From assembly GCF_016862175.1 (NCBI RefSeq), contig NZ_BOML01000072.1, forward strand, positions 1 to 64,000: a DNA stretch of 64,000 nucleotides, read 5' to 3'. Under the pieces are notes generated by a model, which saw only the letters and a list, made by a program, of their open reading frames with translations, searched no databases and had not been told where the DNA came from. Positions within the stretch are counted from its first letter, which is position 1. Every line of letters starts with the position of its first letter. The translations under genes and the position numbers were made by a program. Origin of the DNA: Paractinoplanes durhamensis. Its GTDB lineage: Bacteria > Actinomycetota > Actinomycetes > Mycobacteriales > Micromonosporaceae. This document shows, piece by piece, positions 46,550 to 56,005 of the stretch.

Positions 46550-47508
46550 CGCTCTCCTTCGGACCGCTCGGGCTCGGGTGTGCGCAGCTCGGGAACCTCT
46601 ACCGGGCACTCGACGACGACGAGGCGGCGGCCACCGTCGACGCCGCCTGGGACGCCGGGATCCGCTACTTCGACACCGCACCGCACTACGGGCTCGGGCT
46701 CTCCGAGCGGCGGCTCGGCGCCGCGCTGCGGGGACGGCCCCGGGACGAGTACGTACTGAGCACCAAGGTCGGCCGCCTCCTGGTCCCGAACTCCGCCCCC
46801 GGCCCCGACCCGGACATCTTCGTGGTGCCGGCCACCCACACCCGGGTGTGGGACTTCAGCGCCGGCGGGGTGCGGCGGTCGCTGGCCGACAGCCTGGAAC
46901 GGCTCGGCCTCGACCGGGTCGACCTCGCGCTGATCCACGACCCGGAGGAGCACGCCGCCGAGGCCCTGGACCAGGCCTACCCGGCGCTGGCCGCGCTGCG
47001 CGCCGAGGGCGTGGTGCGGGCGATCGGCGTCGGCTCGATGCGGACCGAGATCCTGACCCGCTTCGCCGCCGAGACCGACATCGACGTGGTGATGGTGGCG
47101 GCCCGTTACACGCTGCTCGAACAGCCCGCCCTCGACGCGCTGCTGCCGCTCTGTTCTCGGCGCGGCATCGGGGTGCTCAACGCCGCCGTGTTCAACAGCG
47201 GCCTGCTGGCCGAGGACCGGCCGCACGGCGGTCTGCCCTACGAGTATCAGGACGCCCCCGCCGGCCTGGTGAAACGTGCGTCGGCGATGGCGGAGGTCTG
47301 CGAGCGGCACGGGACCACCCTGCCGGCGGCCGCGCTGCACTTCGCCGGTGCGCACCCGGCCATCCGCACGGTCGTCGCCGGCGCGCAGGGCCCGGACCAG
47401 GTCAAGCGCAACGCCGGCCTCGTGTTCGGGCCGCCGCCACCGGCCGCGCTCTGGCCCGATCTGGTCGCGCACGGCCTGCTCCGCGCCGACGCCCCGGTGC
47501 CGGCATGA
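46546..47508 (+). CDS. Aldo/keto reductase, probable L-fucose 1-dehydrogenase
   Basis: The 320-residue TIM-barrel protein belongs to the aldo/keto reductase group that includes L-fucose (D-threo-aldose) 1-dehydrogenase. Visible: L-G-L-G-C-A-Q-L-G-N-L at the start, F-D-T-A-P-H-Y-G-L-G-L-S-E with the catalytic Tyr, S-T-K-V-G-R-L-L and the L-I-H-D-P segment. It would oxidise L-fucose to L-fucono-lactone. The start overlaps the dehydratase stop (ATGA). Substrate is assigned from the operon and the family branch. Confidence 0.88.
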   Translation: MTLSFGPLGLGCAQLGNLYRALDDDEAAATVDAAWDAGIRYFDTAPHYGLGLSERRLGAALRGRPRDEYVLSTKVGRLLVPNSAPGPDPDIFVVPATHTRVWDFSAGGVRRSLADSLERLGLDRVDLALIHDPEEHAAEALDQAYPALAALRAEGVVRAIGVGSMRTEILTRFAAETDIDVVMVAARYTLLEQPALDALLPLCSRRGIGVLNAAVFNSGLLAEDRPHGGLPYEYQDAPAGLVKRASAMAEVCERHGTTLPAAALHFAGAHPAIRTVVAGAQGPDQVKRNAGLVFGPPPPAALWPDLVAHGLLRADAPVPA

Positions 47509-48347
47509 GCCGCATCGACGCCCACCACCACCTGTGGCGCACCGACCAGGGCTACACCTGGCTGGACGAGCCGTCGCTCGCCCCGATCCGGCGCGACTTC
47601 ACGCCCGCCGACCTGAGCGCCGAGCTGGCCGCCAACGGCATCGACCGGACCGTCCTGGTCGAGGGTGGCCGATGCGATCCGGGCGAGGCCGCCATCCTGC
47701 TCGCCCACGCCCTGGCGACCCCGCAGATCGCCGGCGTCGTCGCCTGGGCCGATCCGTCCGATCCCGCCCTGGCCAGGACGATCGCCGGTTACCGGGGTCT
47801 GCCGGGCGGGCATCTCCTGGTCGGCATCCGCTCCCAGGTCCAGGGCGAAACCGACCCGGGTTACCTCGATCGCCCGGCGGTGCGGGCCGGCCTGGCGGTC
47901 ATCGGCTCGCACGGTCTCGCCTTCGACCTGGTCATCCAGGCCGATCAGTTGCCGGCCGCGGCCCGCTGCGCCCGGGCCCTGCCCGCGGTCCGTTTCGTGC
48001 TCGACCACCTGGGCAAGCCACCGATCCGCGGTTCCGGCTTCACGTCGTGGGCGGCCGGTCTGGTCGATCTGGCGGCATGCCCGAACGTGACCGCCAAGCT
48101 GTCCGGGCTGACCACCGAGGCCGATTGGGGTTCGTGGTCGGTCGACGAGCTCCGCCCGTACGTAAGCAAAGCCTTTGAGGTCTTCGGGGTTGATCGTCTG
48201 ATGTTCGGGTCGGACTGGCCGGTCTGCACGCTCGCCGGCGGCTATCGCGCATGGGTCGCGGCGCTGCGGTCGATGGTGCCGGACGAGGCGCGGGACGCGG
48301 TGTTCGGCGGGGTGGCCGCGCGCGCCTACCATCTGGGCCTGGAGTAG
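47505..48347 (+). CDS. Amidohydrolase-2 family lactonase, probable L-fuconolactonase
   Basis: The 280-residue protein opens with the metal-binding I-D-A-H-H-H-L-W motif and ends with the conserved R-L-M-F-G-S-D-W-P-V-C and F-V-L-D-H-L-G-K-P-P segments. It likely hydrolyses L-fucono-1,5-lactone to L-fuconate, the step between its two upstream neighbours. ATGA overlap with the aldo/keto reductase. Confidence 0.9.
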   Translation: MSRIDAHHHLWRTDQGYTWLDEPSLAPIRRDFTPADLSAELAANGIDRTVLVEGGRCDPGEAAILLAHALATPQIAGVVAWADPSDPALARTIAGYRGLPGGHLLVGIRSQVQGETDPGYLDRPAVRAGLAVIGSHGLAFDLVIQADQLPAAARCARALPAVRFVLDHLGKPPIRGSGFTSWAAGLVDLAACPNVTAKLSGLTTEADWGSWSVDELRPYVSKAFEVFGVDRLMFGSDWPVCTLAGGYRAWVAALRSMVPDEARDAVFGGVAARAYHLGLE

Positions 48348-48357
48348 GGAGCCCGGC

Positions 48358-49065
48358 GTGGCCGTCACCGACGAGGCGATCGAGAAGATCAAGGCGATGA
48401 TCGTCGCCGGGGAGCTGCGCCCCGGCGATCGGCTGCCGCGCGAGGCCGACCTGGCCGAGCGGCTCGGCCTGTCCCGCAATTCGCTGCGCGAGGCGGTGAA
48501 GGCGCTGTCGCTGATCCGGGTGCTGGACGTGCGGCAGGGCGACGGCACCTACGTGACCAGCCTGGCCCCGACCCTGCTGCTGGACGCGCTGAGCTTCATC
48601 GTCGACTTCCATCGCGACGACACCGTGCTGGAGTTCTTCGAGGTGCGCCGCATCCTCGAACCGGCCGCGACCGCGCTGGCCGCGCAGCGCATGTCCGACG
48701 CCGACATCGAAGGCCTGCGCAAGGTCCTCACCAGCCTCCCCGACGACGCGACCATCGACGAGCTGGTCGCCAACGACCTGGAGTTCCACCACCGGATCGC
48801 GGCCGGTGCCGGCAACACCCTGCTCTGTTCCCTGATCGACAGCCTGTCCGGACCGACCACCAGGGCCCGCATCTGGCGGGGCCTGACCCAGGCCGGCGCC
48901 GTCGAGAAGACCCGCGAACAGCACGCCGCCATCCTGGCGGCGGTCGCCACCCACCAGCCGGAGCTGGCCCGCTCGTGGGCGACGATCCACGTGGCCGGCG
49001 TCGAGGAGTGGCTGCATTTAATGATCGAAAATAACGTGCGGACAATCCGCAACACCGTTCCGTGA
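48358..49065 (+). CDS. GntR/FadR-family regulator of the fucose operon
   Basis: The 235-residue protein has an N-terminal winged HTH (L-R-P-G-D-R-L-P-R-E-A-D-L-A-E-R-L-G-L-S-R-N-S-L-R-E-A-V) and a C-terminal FCD ligand domain with metal-binding histidines (L-E-F-H-H). It begins with GTG 10 bp after the lactonase stop, so it is expressed with the pathway it probably represses, via the repeats at 45197-45271. The likely inducer is a pathway sugar acid. Confidence 0.9.
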   Translation: MAVTDEAIEKIKAMIVAGELRPGDRLPREADLAERLGLSRNSLREAVKALSLIRVLDVRQGDGTYVTSLAPTLLLDALSFIVDFHRDDTVLEFFEVRRILEPAATALAAQRMSDADIEGLRKVLTSLPDDATIDELVANDLEFHHRIAAGAGNTLLCSLIDSLSGPTTRARIWRGLTQAGAVEKTREQHAAILAAVATHQPELARSWATIHVAGVEEWLHLMIENNVRTIRNTVP

Positions 49066-49301
49066 CGCGAAGCTGACCGATCGTATGGAAATGGTCGGGA
49101 TATCGTCGGAAATACGTCTCCGGGCTGGCCCCGGATCAATCATCCGAGCAACGTTACCAACTACGCCATATGTGACAACTACCCACCGCCGCGCCGGTCG
49201 GCCTGAAGTAACGTGAACCTTTGCCCAAGTGCTCGATAGTTACCAAACGCCGAGATCAAGTGTTATAGGATCTCGAATGGACGAGGCCGGGAGGGTGCAG
49301 G
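49066..49301. promoter_or_regulatory. AT-richer intergenic region with a probable promoter for the hydrolase
   Basis: The 236-bp gap holds no gene. TTACCA at 49240-49245 and TATAGG at 49264-49269 (18-base spacing) form a plausible promoter, followed by GGGAGGG before the GTG at 49302. Confidence 0.35.
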
Positions 49302-50231
49302 GTGTCCCTGGATCAGGCGAACCGCGGGGCAAGGGAAGCCAAGGTCGGCGACCGCATCCTCGCGTATGAGATCGCTGGTCCCGATGACGGGATGCCGGTC
49401 TTCCTGCTGCACGGCACGCCCGGCAGCAGCAGCGGCCCGCGCCCGCGCAACATCGTCCTGCACCGCCTCGGCGTGCGGCTGATCTCCTACGATCGCCCCG
49501 GTTACGGTGAGTCCACCCGGCAGCCGGGCCGCAAGGTCGTCGACGCCGCCGCCGATGTCCGGACGCTCGCCAACGAGCTGGGGATCGACCGCTACGGCGT
49601 GGTCGGCCGCTCGGGCGGGGGGCCGCACGCGCTCGCGGTGGCGGCCCGCAACGCCGACCACGTCATCGCCGCCGCCGTCCTGGTCGGCTTGGCCCCGGCC
49701 AACGCCCCCGACCTCGACTGGTTCGGCGGAATGACCGAGTACAACACGCACAACTACGCCGAGGACGAGGCGAAGCAGGACGAGGACCGCGAGATCTCGA
49801 CATTGATCGAAAGGATCCGGGTGCGGGCCGCGCAAATCCGGCGCGATCCGCAGATCCTGGTCGACGAACTCCGCAAGGAGATGCGGTTATCCGATAAACG
49901 CGTGGTCGACGATGTGGCGATCCGCCGCCTGCTCCTGGAGACCTATTCGAAGGCGCTGCGCGACGGGCCCTACGGCTGGGTCGACGACGCCGTTGCGTTC
50001 CGGGTCAACTGGGGCTTCGACCCCGGGGAGATCCGCATTCCGGTGTGTTTCTGGCACGGCGAGGACGATAATTTCTCGCCGGTCGCGCACACCCGCTGGC
50101 TGGCCGCCCGGGTCCCGGGCAGCGAGTTGCAGCTGCAGACCGGCACCGCGCATTTCGGCGCCGTCGAGATCCTGCCGCGGATGCTGGACTGGCTGAAATC
50201 GGTGCAGACCGTGGGCAGCGGCGCCGGCTGA
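49302..50231 (+). CDS. Alpha/beta-fold hydrolase
   Basis: The 309-residue protein has the oxyanion region L-L-H-G-T-P-G-S, the nucleophile Ser in V-G-R-S-G-G-G and the acid/His elements C-F-W-H-G-E-D-D-N and T-A-H-F-G. The cap domain is rich in charged helices. No signal peptide is visible. It is monocistronic and convergent with the Fxs operon; the substrate is unknown. Confidence 0.88.
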   Translation: MSLDQANRGAREAKVGDRILAYEIAGPDDGMPVFLLHGTPGSSSGPRPRNIVLHRLGVRLISYDRPGYGESTRQPGRKVVDAAADVRTLANELGIDRYGVVGRSGGGPHALAVAARNADHVIAAAVLVGLAPANAPDLDWFGGMTEYNTHNYAEDEAKQDEDREISTLIERIRVRAAQIRRDPQILVDELRKEMRLSDKRVVDDVAIRRLLLETYSKALRDGPYGWVDDAVAFRVNWGFDPGEIRIPVCFWHGEDDNFSPVAHTRWLAARVPGSELQLQTGTAHFGAVEILPRMLDWLKSVQTVGSGAG

Positions 50232-50265
50232 CCCGCCGACGCCGCCCCCCGGTCAAAAAGCGCTG

Positions 50266-53200
50266 TCAGAACGGGTGCGGATCCAGCATCCGGTGCATGA
50301 AGCGGCGTTCCTCGAAGGCGACCACCGCCGGATGCCGGATGCCCAGCCGGGTGCGCAACCGGCGCAGGGTGTCGGCCTCGTCGACCTCCTTGCCGCCCAG
50401 TCCCGCCTCGGCCAGGGTCAGCGCCAGGTTGCCCTCGCAGCGCAGGGTGTCCGGGTGGTCGGGGCCGAGGATGTCCAGGAGTTTGCCGCGCAGCTCCCGC
50501 ATGATGGTCAGGGACGCCTCGGTGTTCTTCAGCTCGGCGTCGCAGACGGCCAGGTTGAACTGGGCGGCCAGGGTGTAGGGGTGCAACGCGGGCAGCACGT
50601 CCGCGAAGAGCTCCGCGCTCAGCAGGGCCAGCCGCCGCGCCTCGGTGAGCGTGCCGGCGGCGCGCACCACGGCCGCGAGGTTGTTGATGCAGACGATGGT
50701 GTGCGGATGCTTCTCCCCGAGGGCGTTGCGGTAGGCCGCCTCGACCCCCTCCATCTCGTTCTTGGCCTGCTCGATGTCGCCGCGGGACAGGATGGTCGTC
50801 GCCCGGCTGAGCCGGCAGGCCAGGGTGTCCGGGTTGGCCGGGCCCAGGTTGTCGAGCAGCCGGACGTAGGTCTCGTCGAGCAGCCGGCCCGCCTCGTCCG
50901 GCACGCCCGCGCTGCGCAGCGACACGGCCAGGTTGACCCGGGCGTTGAGGGTGCCGCGCGCCGAGTCGCCGAGGGTGGAGGCGTAGTCGTCGACCACGCC
51001 CCGCAGCACCGCCACCGACTGTTCGTACTCGCCCGCCTCGCGCAGATCCCGGCCGTACGCCGACGCGGAGATCAGCGTGTACGGGTCGGCGGCCCCCAGG
51101 ACCAGCCGTCGTTTGTGCAGGGTGTCGTCGTCGTGCTTGCGGGCCAGCCGGAAGTCGCCGAGCAGCCGGTAGGAGACGGCGAGGTTGAACTGCGCGCTCA
51201 ACGTCCGCGGGTATTCCTCGCCGAAGTCCAGGGCCCAGGCCGCGTAGGTGCTCCGGTCGAGCTCCAGCGCCTCGGCGTAGCGGCCCAGCGCCTTCAGATC
51301 GGCGGCCAGGCTGCCGAGCGTCATCAGCGTGTACGGGCTGGCCGCGCCGAGGAACTCCCGCTGCTCCTCCAGGGTCGCCTTGTTGAGGTCGTGCGACTCC
51401 TCGAACCGGCCCTGCTCGCGCAGCAGGTTGGCCAGGTTGAAGCGCAGGCTCAGCAACTGCCGGCGCAGGACCTGCTGCTGCTCGGGCCGGCCCTCCGACG
51501 CCGCCAGCAGCTGAGTCCAGTCCCGGTCGATCCGGCGGGCCAGGCTCTCGCCCTGGTGGTAGGCCCCACGGAACCACAGGTAGCGGACCCGGTCGACGAG
51601 CAGCTCGCGGACCGACGCGTCGGTGCAGCTCGCCGCGTCGGACACCTCCAGGTGCGGCCACAGCATCCGGAACCGCGGCCACGACTGCGGGTTGTCCACC
51701 TCGCCGCGGGGGCGGGCGGCCGCGAGCATCAGGTGCATGTCGTGCCGCGCCTCGGCGCGTTCGTCCTCGGTCATCCGGTCCCGGATGACGTGCTGCAGCA
51801 GCCGGTGCACGTGCACCCCGCTCTGCGCGTCCAGCCGCAGCAGCGCCAGCCGGTTGATGTGCTGGACCAGCTTGCCGCGTTCCATCCGCTCCGACGTGCT
51901 GACGTCGACCAGCCGCAGCGCCCGGCCCATCTCCTCGCTGTGGATCAGCTCGAGCGCGATCTCCGGCGCCAGCATCGAGCACAGCTGCAGCAGCCGGTAG
52001 GCGCCCTGCGACCGGCTGCGCAGCCGGTCGAGCGAGAGGTCCCAGGTCCTCTGCACGGACTGCGCGCTCTCCTGCTCGTCGGGCAGGACCCGCGGGCCGT
52101 GCTCGACGATCTGGTCGAGGTACTCCGCGACCGGCGTTCCGGTGTCGGCCAGCCAGGCACCGGCCGCGGCCACCGCGATCGGCAGGTCGCCGAGCGCCTC
52201 GGCCACCCGGTTCGCCTCGTCGGTGGTCAGGCTGGGCACCCGGCGGCGCAGGTAGGTGATGCTCTCCCGGCGGGCGAACACCTCGATCGGGATCGTCTCC
52301 ACGGTGTCGCGCCACTGCAGGTTGCGCGACGTCACCAGGACGTGCCCGCGGCCGCGCGGCAGGAACTGCCGGACCGCCTCGATCTCGTCGGCGTTGTCGT
52401 AGATGATCAGCCACCGTTCGTACGGCTCGCCGCGCTCCAGCGCGTTGAGCACGGCCCGGGTCGTCTCGGTCACCCGCCCGATCATCGGCAGGCGCAGCCG
52501 GGTCGCCAGGTCGCCGAGTCCGACGTCGATGAACTGCGGCGGGTCGGCGGTGATCCACCAGACCAGGTCGTAGGCGGCCTGGAAGCGGTAGACGTACTCG
52601 ATCGCCATCTGGGTCTTGCCGATGCCGCCCATCCCCTGCAGCGCGATCGGCGCGGAGCCGGGCAGCAGGGCCATGCTGCCGGTGGCGTTGAGCAGCCGGC
52701 GCAGGTCGCGCAGGTCGTCCTCGCGGCCGGTGAAGCGCATGTTGCGGGCCGGCATGTTGACGATGGCGGGCGCGATGCCGGGGTACCGGCCGGCCGCGGC
52801 CACGGCCGCCCGGACCAGCGCCTCGTTGCGGCGGCCGACCAGCTGCAGGATCCGTTCCGCGGCCTCCATCGCGGGCTGCCCGTGCACGTGCGCCGAGCTG
52901 GCGAGGGGGTAGCCGGGCAGGGTGCGGATGTCGCTGATGTAGGCGGCGAGCGGCGGCCGGAAGCCGTACTCGTCGCGTTGCAGGACCGCGCTCTCGGCGT
53001 TCTCGTTGGCGTCGGACAGCAGGGTCAGCGTCCGGGCCGACGACTTGACCTGCTCCCCCGGGTGCCGCTGCGGGTCGAAGACGCGCAGCCCGGCGTGCCG
53101 GAGGATCTGCTCGATCCACTCCGCCCACACCTGGTCCCGCGGGGCGTAGCGCAGGACGACCTCCTCCTCGAGGGCCATCAGCCGGCGTTCGAAGCGGGCC

Positions 53201-54165
53201 AGGCCACCGGTCCGGGTGCCCTCGTCCATCGGCTGCATCCGGGTGACGACCCCGTTGGTCAGGTACGACGTGAGGCGCTCGTAGGACGCCAGCAGCGAGG
53301 TGGGTGCGCCCGGCCGGTCGCCGAAGGTCGCGAGGGTCTCCTCGAACGCGTAGAAGGCGCTGTACGGCACCTCGACGGCGGCCCAGTAGAGCTGCCGGTC
53401 CTCCTCGGCCAGGTGCTCGGGTGTGGCCCCGAAGCGCTGTATGGCCAGCGCCCGGCCGGCGTCCACCTTCTCCTTCTCGGCCTGGTCGACCCGCATCGGC
53501 ACCGGGAACACCCGGATGTTGCGGGTGCTGTAGGTGGTCAGCACCCGGCGGGCCACCTGGGCCGCGCCGTCGATGCCCTGCTCGCTGAACGTGAAGCAGT
53601 CGACCAGCAGGTCCGGCAGGTGGATCGTGCAGATGTCGGCGAAGTCGCTGAGCCCGGTCCGGCTGTCGATCAGGGTGTAGTCGAACTCGCTGCGCATGCT
53701 CGCCCGCAGCGCCTTGAAGAACAGCGCGCCGTCCCGGTGCTCGAGGAACGTGTCCCAGTCCAGGGCGCCCACACTGGTCCGGTAGTCCTGGTTCTGCCGG
53801 CCCGCGGACAGGAAGTGCAGCTCGCCGCCGCCGGGGAAGGTCGCGGTGAGCGGGAACGCGTGCCGCCGCACCTGGGCCAGCTCCTCGTGCCAGTTGGCCG
53901 GCCGGCTCTGGTCGTGCCGGGCGCTCTGGTCCTCGTACTCCCGGATCAGGTTGATGATCCCGCCCTGATCCTCGAAGAGGTCGGGGTTCATGAACGGGTG
54001 GAAGAACCGGTGCAGGCCCGGTGATTCCAGGTCCCAGTCGGCGACCAGCACCTTCTTGCCGGCGCTGGCCAGGATCCAGGCGACGTTGGCCAGCGCCATG
54101 GTGCGACCGGTCCCACCCTTGAACGAGTAGAAGGTGATGACCTGGCCCTGCCGGTCTTGGGTCAT
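50266..54165 (-). CDS. fxsT: FxSxx-COOH system ParA/NB-ARC/TPR protein (FxsT-like)
   Basis: The 1299-residue protein is the last gene of the Fxs operon. Residues about 10-300 are a ParA/MinD-type ATPase with deviant Walker A (F-K-G-G-T-G-R-T, Arg in place of the usual Lys) and D-W-D-L-E-S-P-G. About 330-440 is a degenerate TIR-like segment (V-V-L-R-Y-A-P-R-D-Q-V-W-A-E-W-I). About 480-780 is an NB-ARC/STAND NTPase (G-M-G-G-I-G-K-T; L-I-I-Y-D-N-A-D). The rest is TPR repeats of the TPR_10/12 type. Its ATG overlaps the FxsC stop (ATGA). It may sense or localise the system; its function is not established. Confidence 0.9.
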   Translation of the reverse strand: MTQDRQGQVITFYSFKGGTGRTMALANVAWILASAGKKVLVADWDLESPGLHRFFHPFMNPDLFEDQGGIINLIREYEDQSARHDQSRPANWHEELAQVRRHAFPLTATFPGGGELHFLSAGRQNQDYRTSVGALDWDTFLEHRDGALFFKALRASMRSEFDYTLIDSRTGLSDFADICTIHLPDLLVDCFTFSEQGIDGAAQVARRVLTTYSTRNIRVFPVPMRVDQAEKEKVDAGRALAIQRFGATPEHLAEEDRQLYWAAVEVPYSAFYAFEETLATFGDRPGAPTSLLASYERLTSYLTNGVVTRMQPMDEGTRTGGLARFERRLMALEEEVVLRYAPRDQVWAEWIEQILRHAGLRVFDPQRHPGEQVKSSARTLTLLSDANENAESAVLQRDEYGFRPPLAAYISDIRTLPGYPLASSAHVHGQPAMEAAERILQLVGRRNEALVRAAVAAAGRYPGIAPAIVNMPARNMRFTGREDDLRDLRRLLNATGSMALLPGSAPIALQGMGGIGKTQMAIEYVYRFQAAYDLVWWITADPPQFIDVGLGDLATRLRLPMIGRVTETTRAVLNALERGEPYERWLIIYDNADEIEAVRQFLPRGRGHVLVTSRNLQWRDTVETIPIEVFARRESITYLRRRVPSLTTDEANRVAEALGDLPIAVAAAGAWLADTGTPVAEYLDQIVEHGPRVLPDEQESAQSVQRTWDLSLDRLRSRSQGAYRLLQLCSMLAPEIALELIHSEEMGRALRLVDVSTSERMERGKLVQHINRLALLRLDAQSGVHVHRLLQHVIRDRMTEDERAEARHDMHLMLAAARPRGEVDNPQSWPRFRMLWPHLEVSDAASCTDASVRELLVDRVRYLWFRGAYHQGESLARRIDRDWTQLLAASEGRPEQQQVLRRQLLSLRFNLANLLREQGRFEESHDLNKATLEEQREFLGAASPYTLMTLGSLAADLKALGRYAEALELDRSTYAAWALDFGEEYPRTLSAQFNLAVSYRLLGDFRLARKHDDDTLHKRRLVLGAADPYTLISASAYGRDLREAGEYEQSVAVLRGVVDDYASTLGDSARGTLNARVNLAVSLRSAGVPDEAGRLLDETYVRLLDNLGPANPDTLACRLSRATTILSRGDIEQAKNEMEGVEAAYRNALGEKHPHTIVCINNLAAVVRAAGTLTEARRLALLSAELFADVLPALHPYTLAAQFNLAVCDAELKNTEASLTIMRELRGKLLDILGPDHPDTLRCEGNLALTLAEAGLGGKEVDEADTLRRLRTRLGIRHPAVVAFEERRFMHRMLDPHPF

Positions 54166-55364
54166 GAGTCGTTCTTTCTCTGCTGTGTCGGTATCGCCGT
54201 GGCGCCCTTCGGCGTGAACTTCGGGCCGAGCATCAGGTAACGACGCCGGGCCTCGGTCACCAGTACGGGCAGGCCGTCGACGAACTGCTGCAGGTCGTCG
54301 ACGCCCATGACGTCGAGCGGTTCGGCCCGGCCGACGGTGTCGGCGACCAGCCGGGGCAGTTCGGCGCCGCCGGTACGGTACTGCCGGTCGCTGCGGTTGA
54401 CGAGCACGACGCACAGAGCCCACTCGGGCAATGCGCGGACCGCCCGGGCCAGGGCCGCCCGGCCGGCCTGATCGGCGCCGGCCCAGGGGTCGATGAGCAC
54501 CAGGGTGGCGCTGTGGCTGGCCGCCGCCGGCTCGGTGGTCAGGGCGACGGTCTCCGACGACAGCCCGAGCCGTTCGGCGGTGTGCACCACGTACTGCACC
54601 AGCGGCGAGGTCTGCGCCGCGCCGAACGGCCGCCACGCCTGCGGTTCCGGACCGTACGTCGCCGGGTCGCGGCCCGGCGGGATCCCGTCGCCGGCCGGGG
54701 CCGCCACCACCACCAGGAACTGCGTGCCGGCCGGGGCGACCCCGGACAGGTCCTCCGGCGGCGGCGCCCAGGACGGGCCCACCGGCGAGTTCTCCGCGAC
54801 GTCGACGATCCGGCGGGCGATCCGGTCGAGGATGATCTCGTACTCGGCCCGGAAGGACGGCAGCATGCACAGCGCGCGCAGCCCGTTGTCCACGTAGGCC
54901 GGGACGTCGGCGCCGAGCTGGATCGCCTCCTGGATGTCCGAGCTCATCTGCCAGGAGAACACCGGCAGCCACAGCACCGGCAGGATGTGCTGATGCTTGT
55001 CGGCGTCGCCCTCGAGGTCGCGCAGGCGCTGCGCGAACGCCTCCCGCTCGCGCAGCGGCCAGGACTTGTTGAAGTAGCCGGGCGAGTAGAGCGGGACGAA
55101 CACCTCGGCCATCGCCAGCGCGTCGCCGAGTGCGGCGTTCCAGTCCGACCCGGCCAGGATCAGATCGTCGATGAACCCGGTCACCAGTCCGCTCGCCGGC
55201 TGGGCCAGGCGCCGGACCCGCTCGGTCAGATCGTCGTAACAGACCCGCACCCAGCGGTCGCTGTCGGTCGGTTCGACCGGCGACGGGGCCGAGTGGGCAT
55301 AGCTGAGGAAGAAGTACGCGCCGCGGCGCGGGGCGGCCACCCCACCGGACACCGGCGAGCTCAC
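54162..55364 (-). CDS. fxsC: TIR-like protein FxsC
   Basis: The 400-residue protein has an N-terminal TIR-like domain (Y-F-F-L-S-Y-A-H, later V-F-V-P-L-Y-S-P-G-Y-F-N-K-S-W-P-L-R-E) as in FxsC proteins, followed by a second alpha/beta domain of about 150 residues. The GTG at 55364 overlaps the stop of the preceding gene (GTGA). FxsC is a defined partner of FxSxx-COOH peptide loci; its role is unknown. Catalytic Glu for NAD cleavage was not identified with confidence. Confidence 0.88.
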   Translation of the reverse strand: MSSPVSGGVAAPRRGAYFFLSYAHSAPSPVEPTDSDRWVRVCYDDLTERVRRLAQPASGLVTGFIDDLILAGSDWNAALGDALAMAEVFVPLYSPGYFNKSWPLREREAFAQRLRDLEGDADKHQHILPVLWLPVFSWQMSSDIQEAIQLGADVPAYVDNGLRALCMLPSFRAEYEIILDRIARRIVDVAENSPVGPSWAPPPEDLSGVAPAGTQFLVVVAAPAGDGIPPGRDPATYGPEPQAWRPFGAAQTSPLVQYVVHTAERLGLSSETVALTTEPAAASHSATLVLIDPWAGADQAGRAALARAVRALPEWALCVVLVNRSDRQYRTGGAELPRLVADTVGRAEPLDVMGVDDLQQFVDGLPVLVTEARRRYLMLGPKFTPKGATAIPTQQRKNDS

Positions 55365-56005
55365 GACGCCTCCTCGACCGGCGCGGCGCCCACCTCGACG
55401 TGGTACGTCAGGAAGATTTCCCGGATCCGCATCGCCAGCCTCCAGACCACGTGGTGATAGGCCTCGTCCTGTTTGGTGCGCAGCAGACCGTAGATGCCGT
55501 TGTCCCGGTAGTCGGCCGCCAGCTCCGGTTTGGCCAGGCCGAGCGGGTCGAAGTGCTGGAACTCCCGGATCACCGCCGGCATCCCGGAGCGTTCGGTCGG
55601 CACCCACAGGACCGGCACCACCGCGCTGACGTGACCCGGCATGCCGGTCGCCCGGGCGATCACCCGCCGGGCGGTGAACAGCTTGAGCTCCCGGGCACAC
55701 CACTGGCTCTGCAGGTAGGCCGGCGAGAGCAGCGGGACCAGCACCTGACAGGTGACGGCCGCCTCCAGCAGCTCCGGGCGCCACCGGTCGCCGCCACCGA
55801 TGGTCCGGTCGATGAAGCCCGGATCGACCCCGATCGGCGGGCTCAGCAGTTCGTTCACGTTCAGCGACAGGTCGCTGAAGAATCGCAGCACGAACCCGTC
55901 GCGGTCGGCGGGCGGCGCCGGCAGCCGCAGGTCACGCACGTGCGCGTAGCTGACGAAGAACACCGGCGCGATCAGCCCGCCGGACAGCTCGTCCCAGGCG
56001 GTCAT
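55361..56005 (-). CDS. Second TIR-like protein of the Fxs operon
   Basis: The 214-residue protein begins directly with a TIR-like fold (P-V-F-F-V-S-Y-A-H; V-L-V-P-L-L-S-P-A-Y-L-Q-S-Q-W-C-A-R-E-L) resembling the FxsC N-terminus but lacking its C-terminal domain. The ATG at 56005 overlaps the FxsB stop (ATGA) and its end overlaps fxsC (GTGA). Two TIR-like genes in tandem suggest duplication and a hetero-oligomer. Confidence 0.85.
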   Translation of the reverse strand: MTAWDELSGGLIAPVFFVSYAHVRDLRLPAPPADRDGFVLRFFSDLSLNVNELLSPPIGVDPGFIDRTIGGGDRWRPELLEAAVTCQVLVPLLSPAYLQSQWCARELKLFTARRVIARATGMPGHVSAVVPVLWVPTERSGMPAVIREFQHFDPLGLAKPELAADYRDNGIYGLLRTKQDEAYHHVVWRLAMRIREIFLTYHVEVGAAPVEEAS

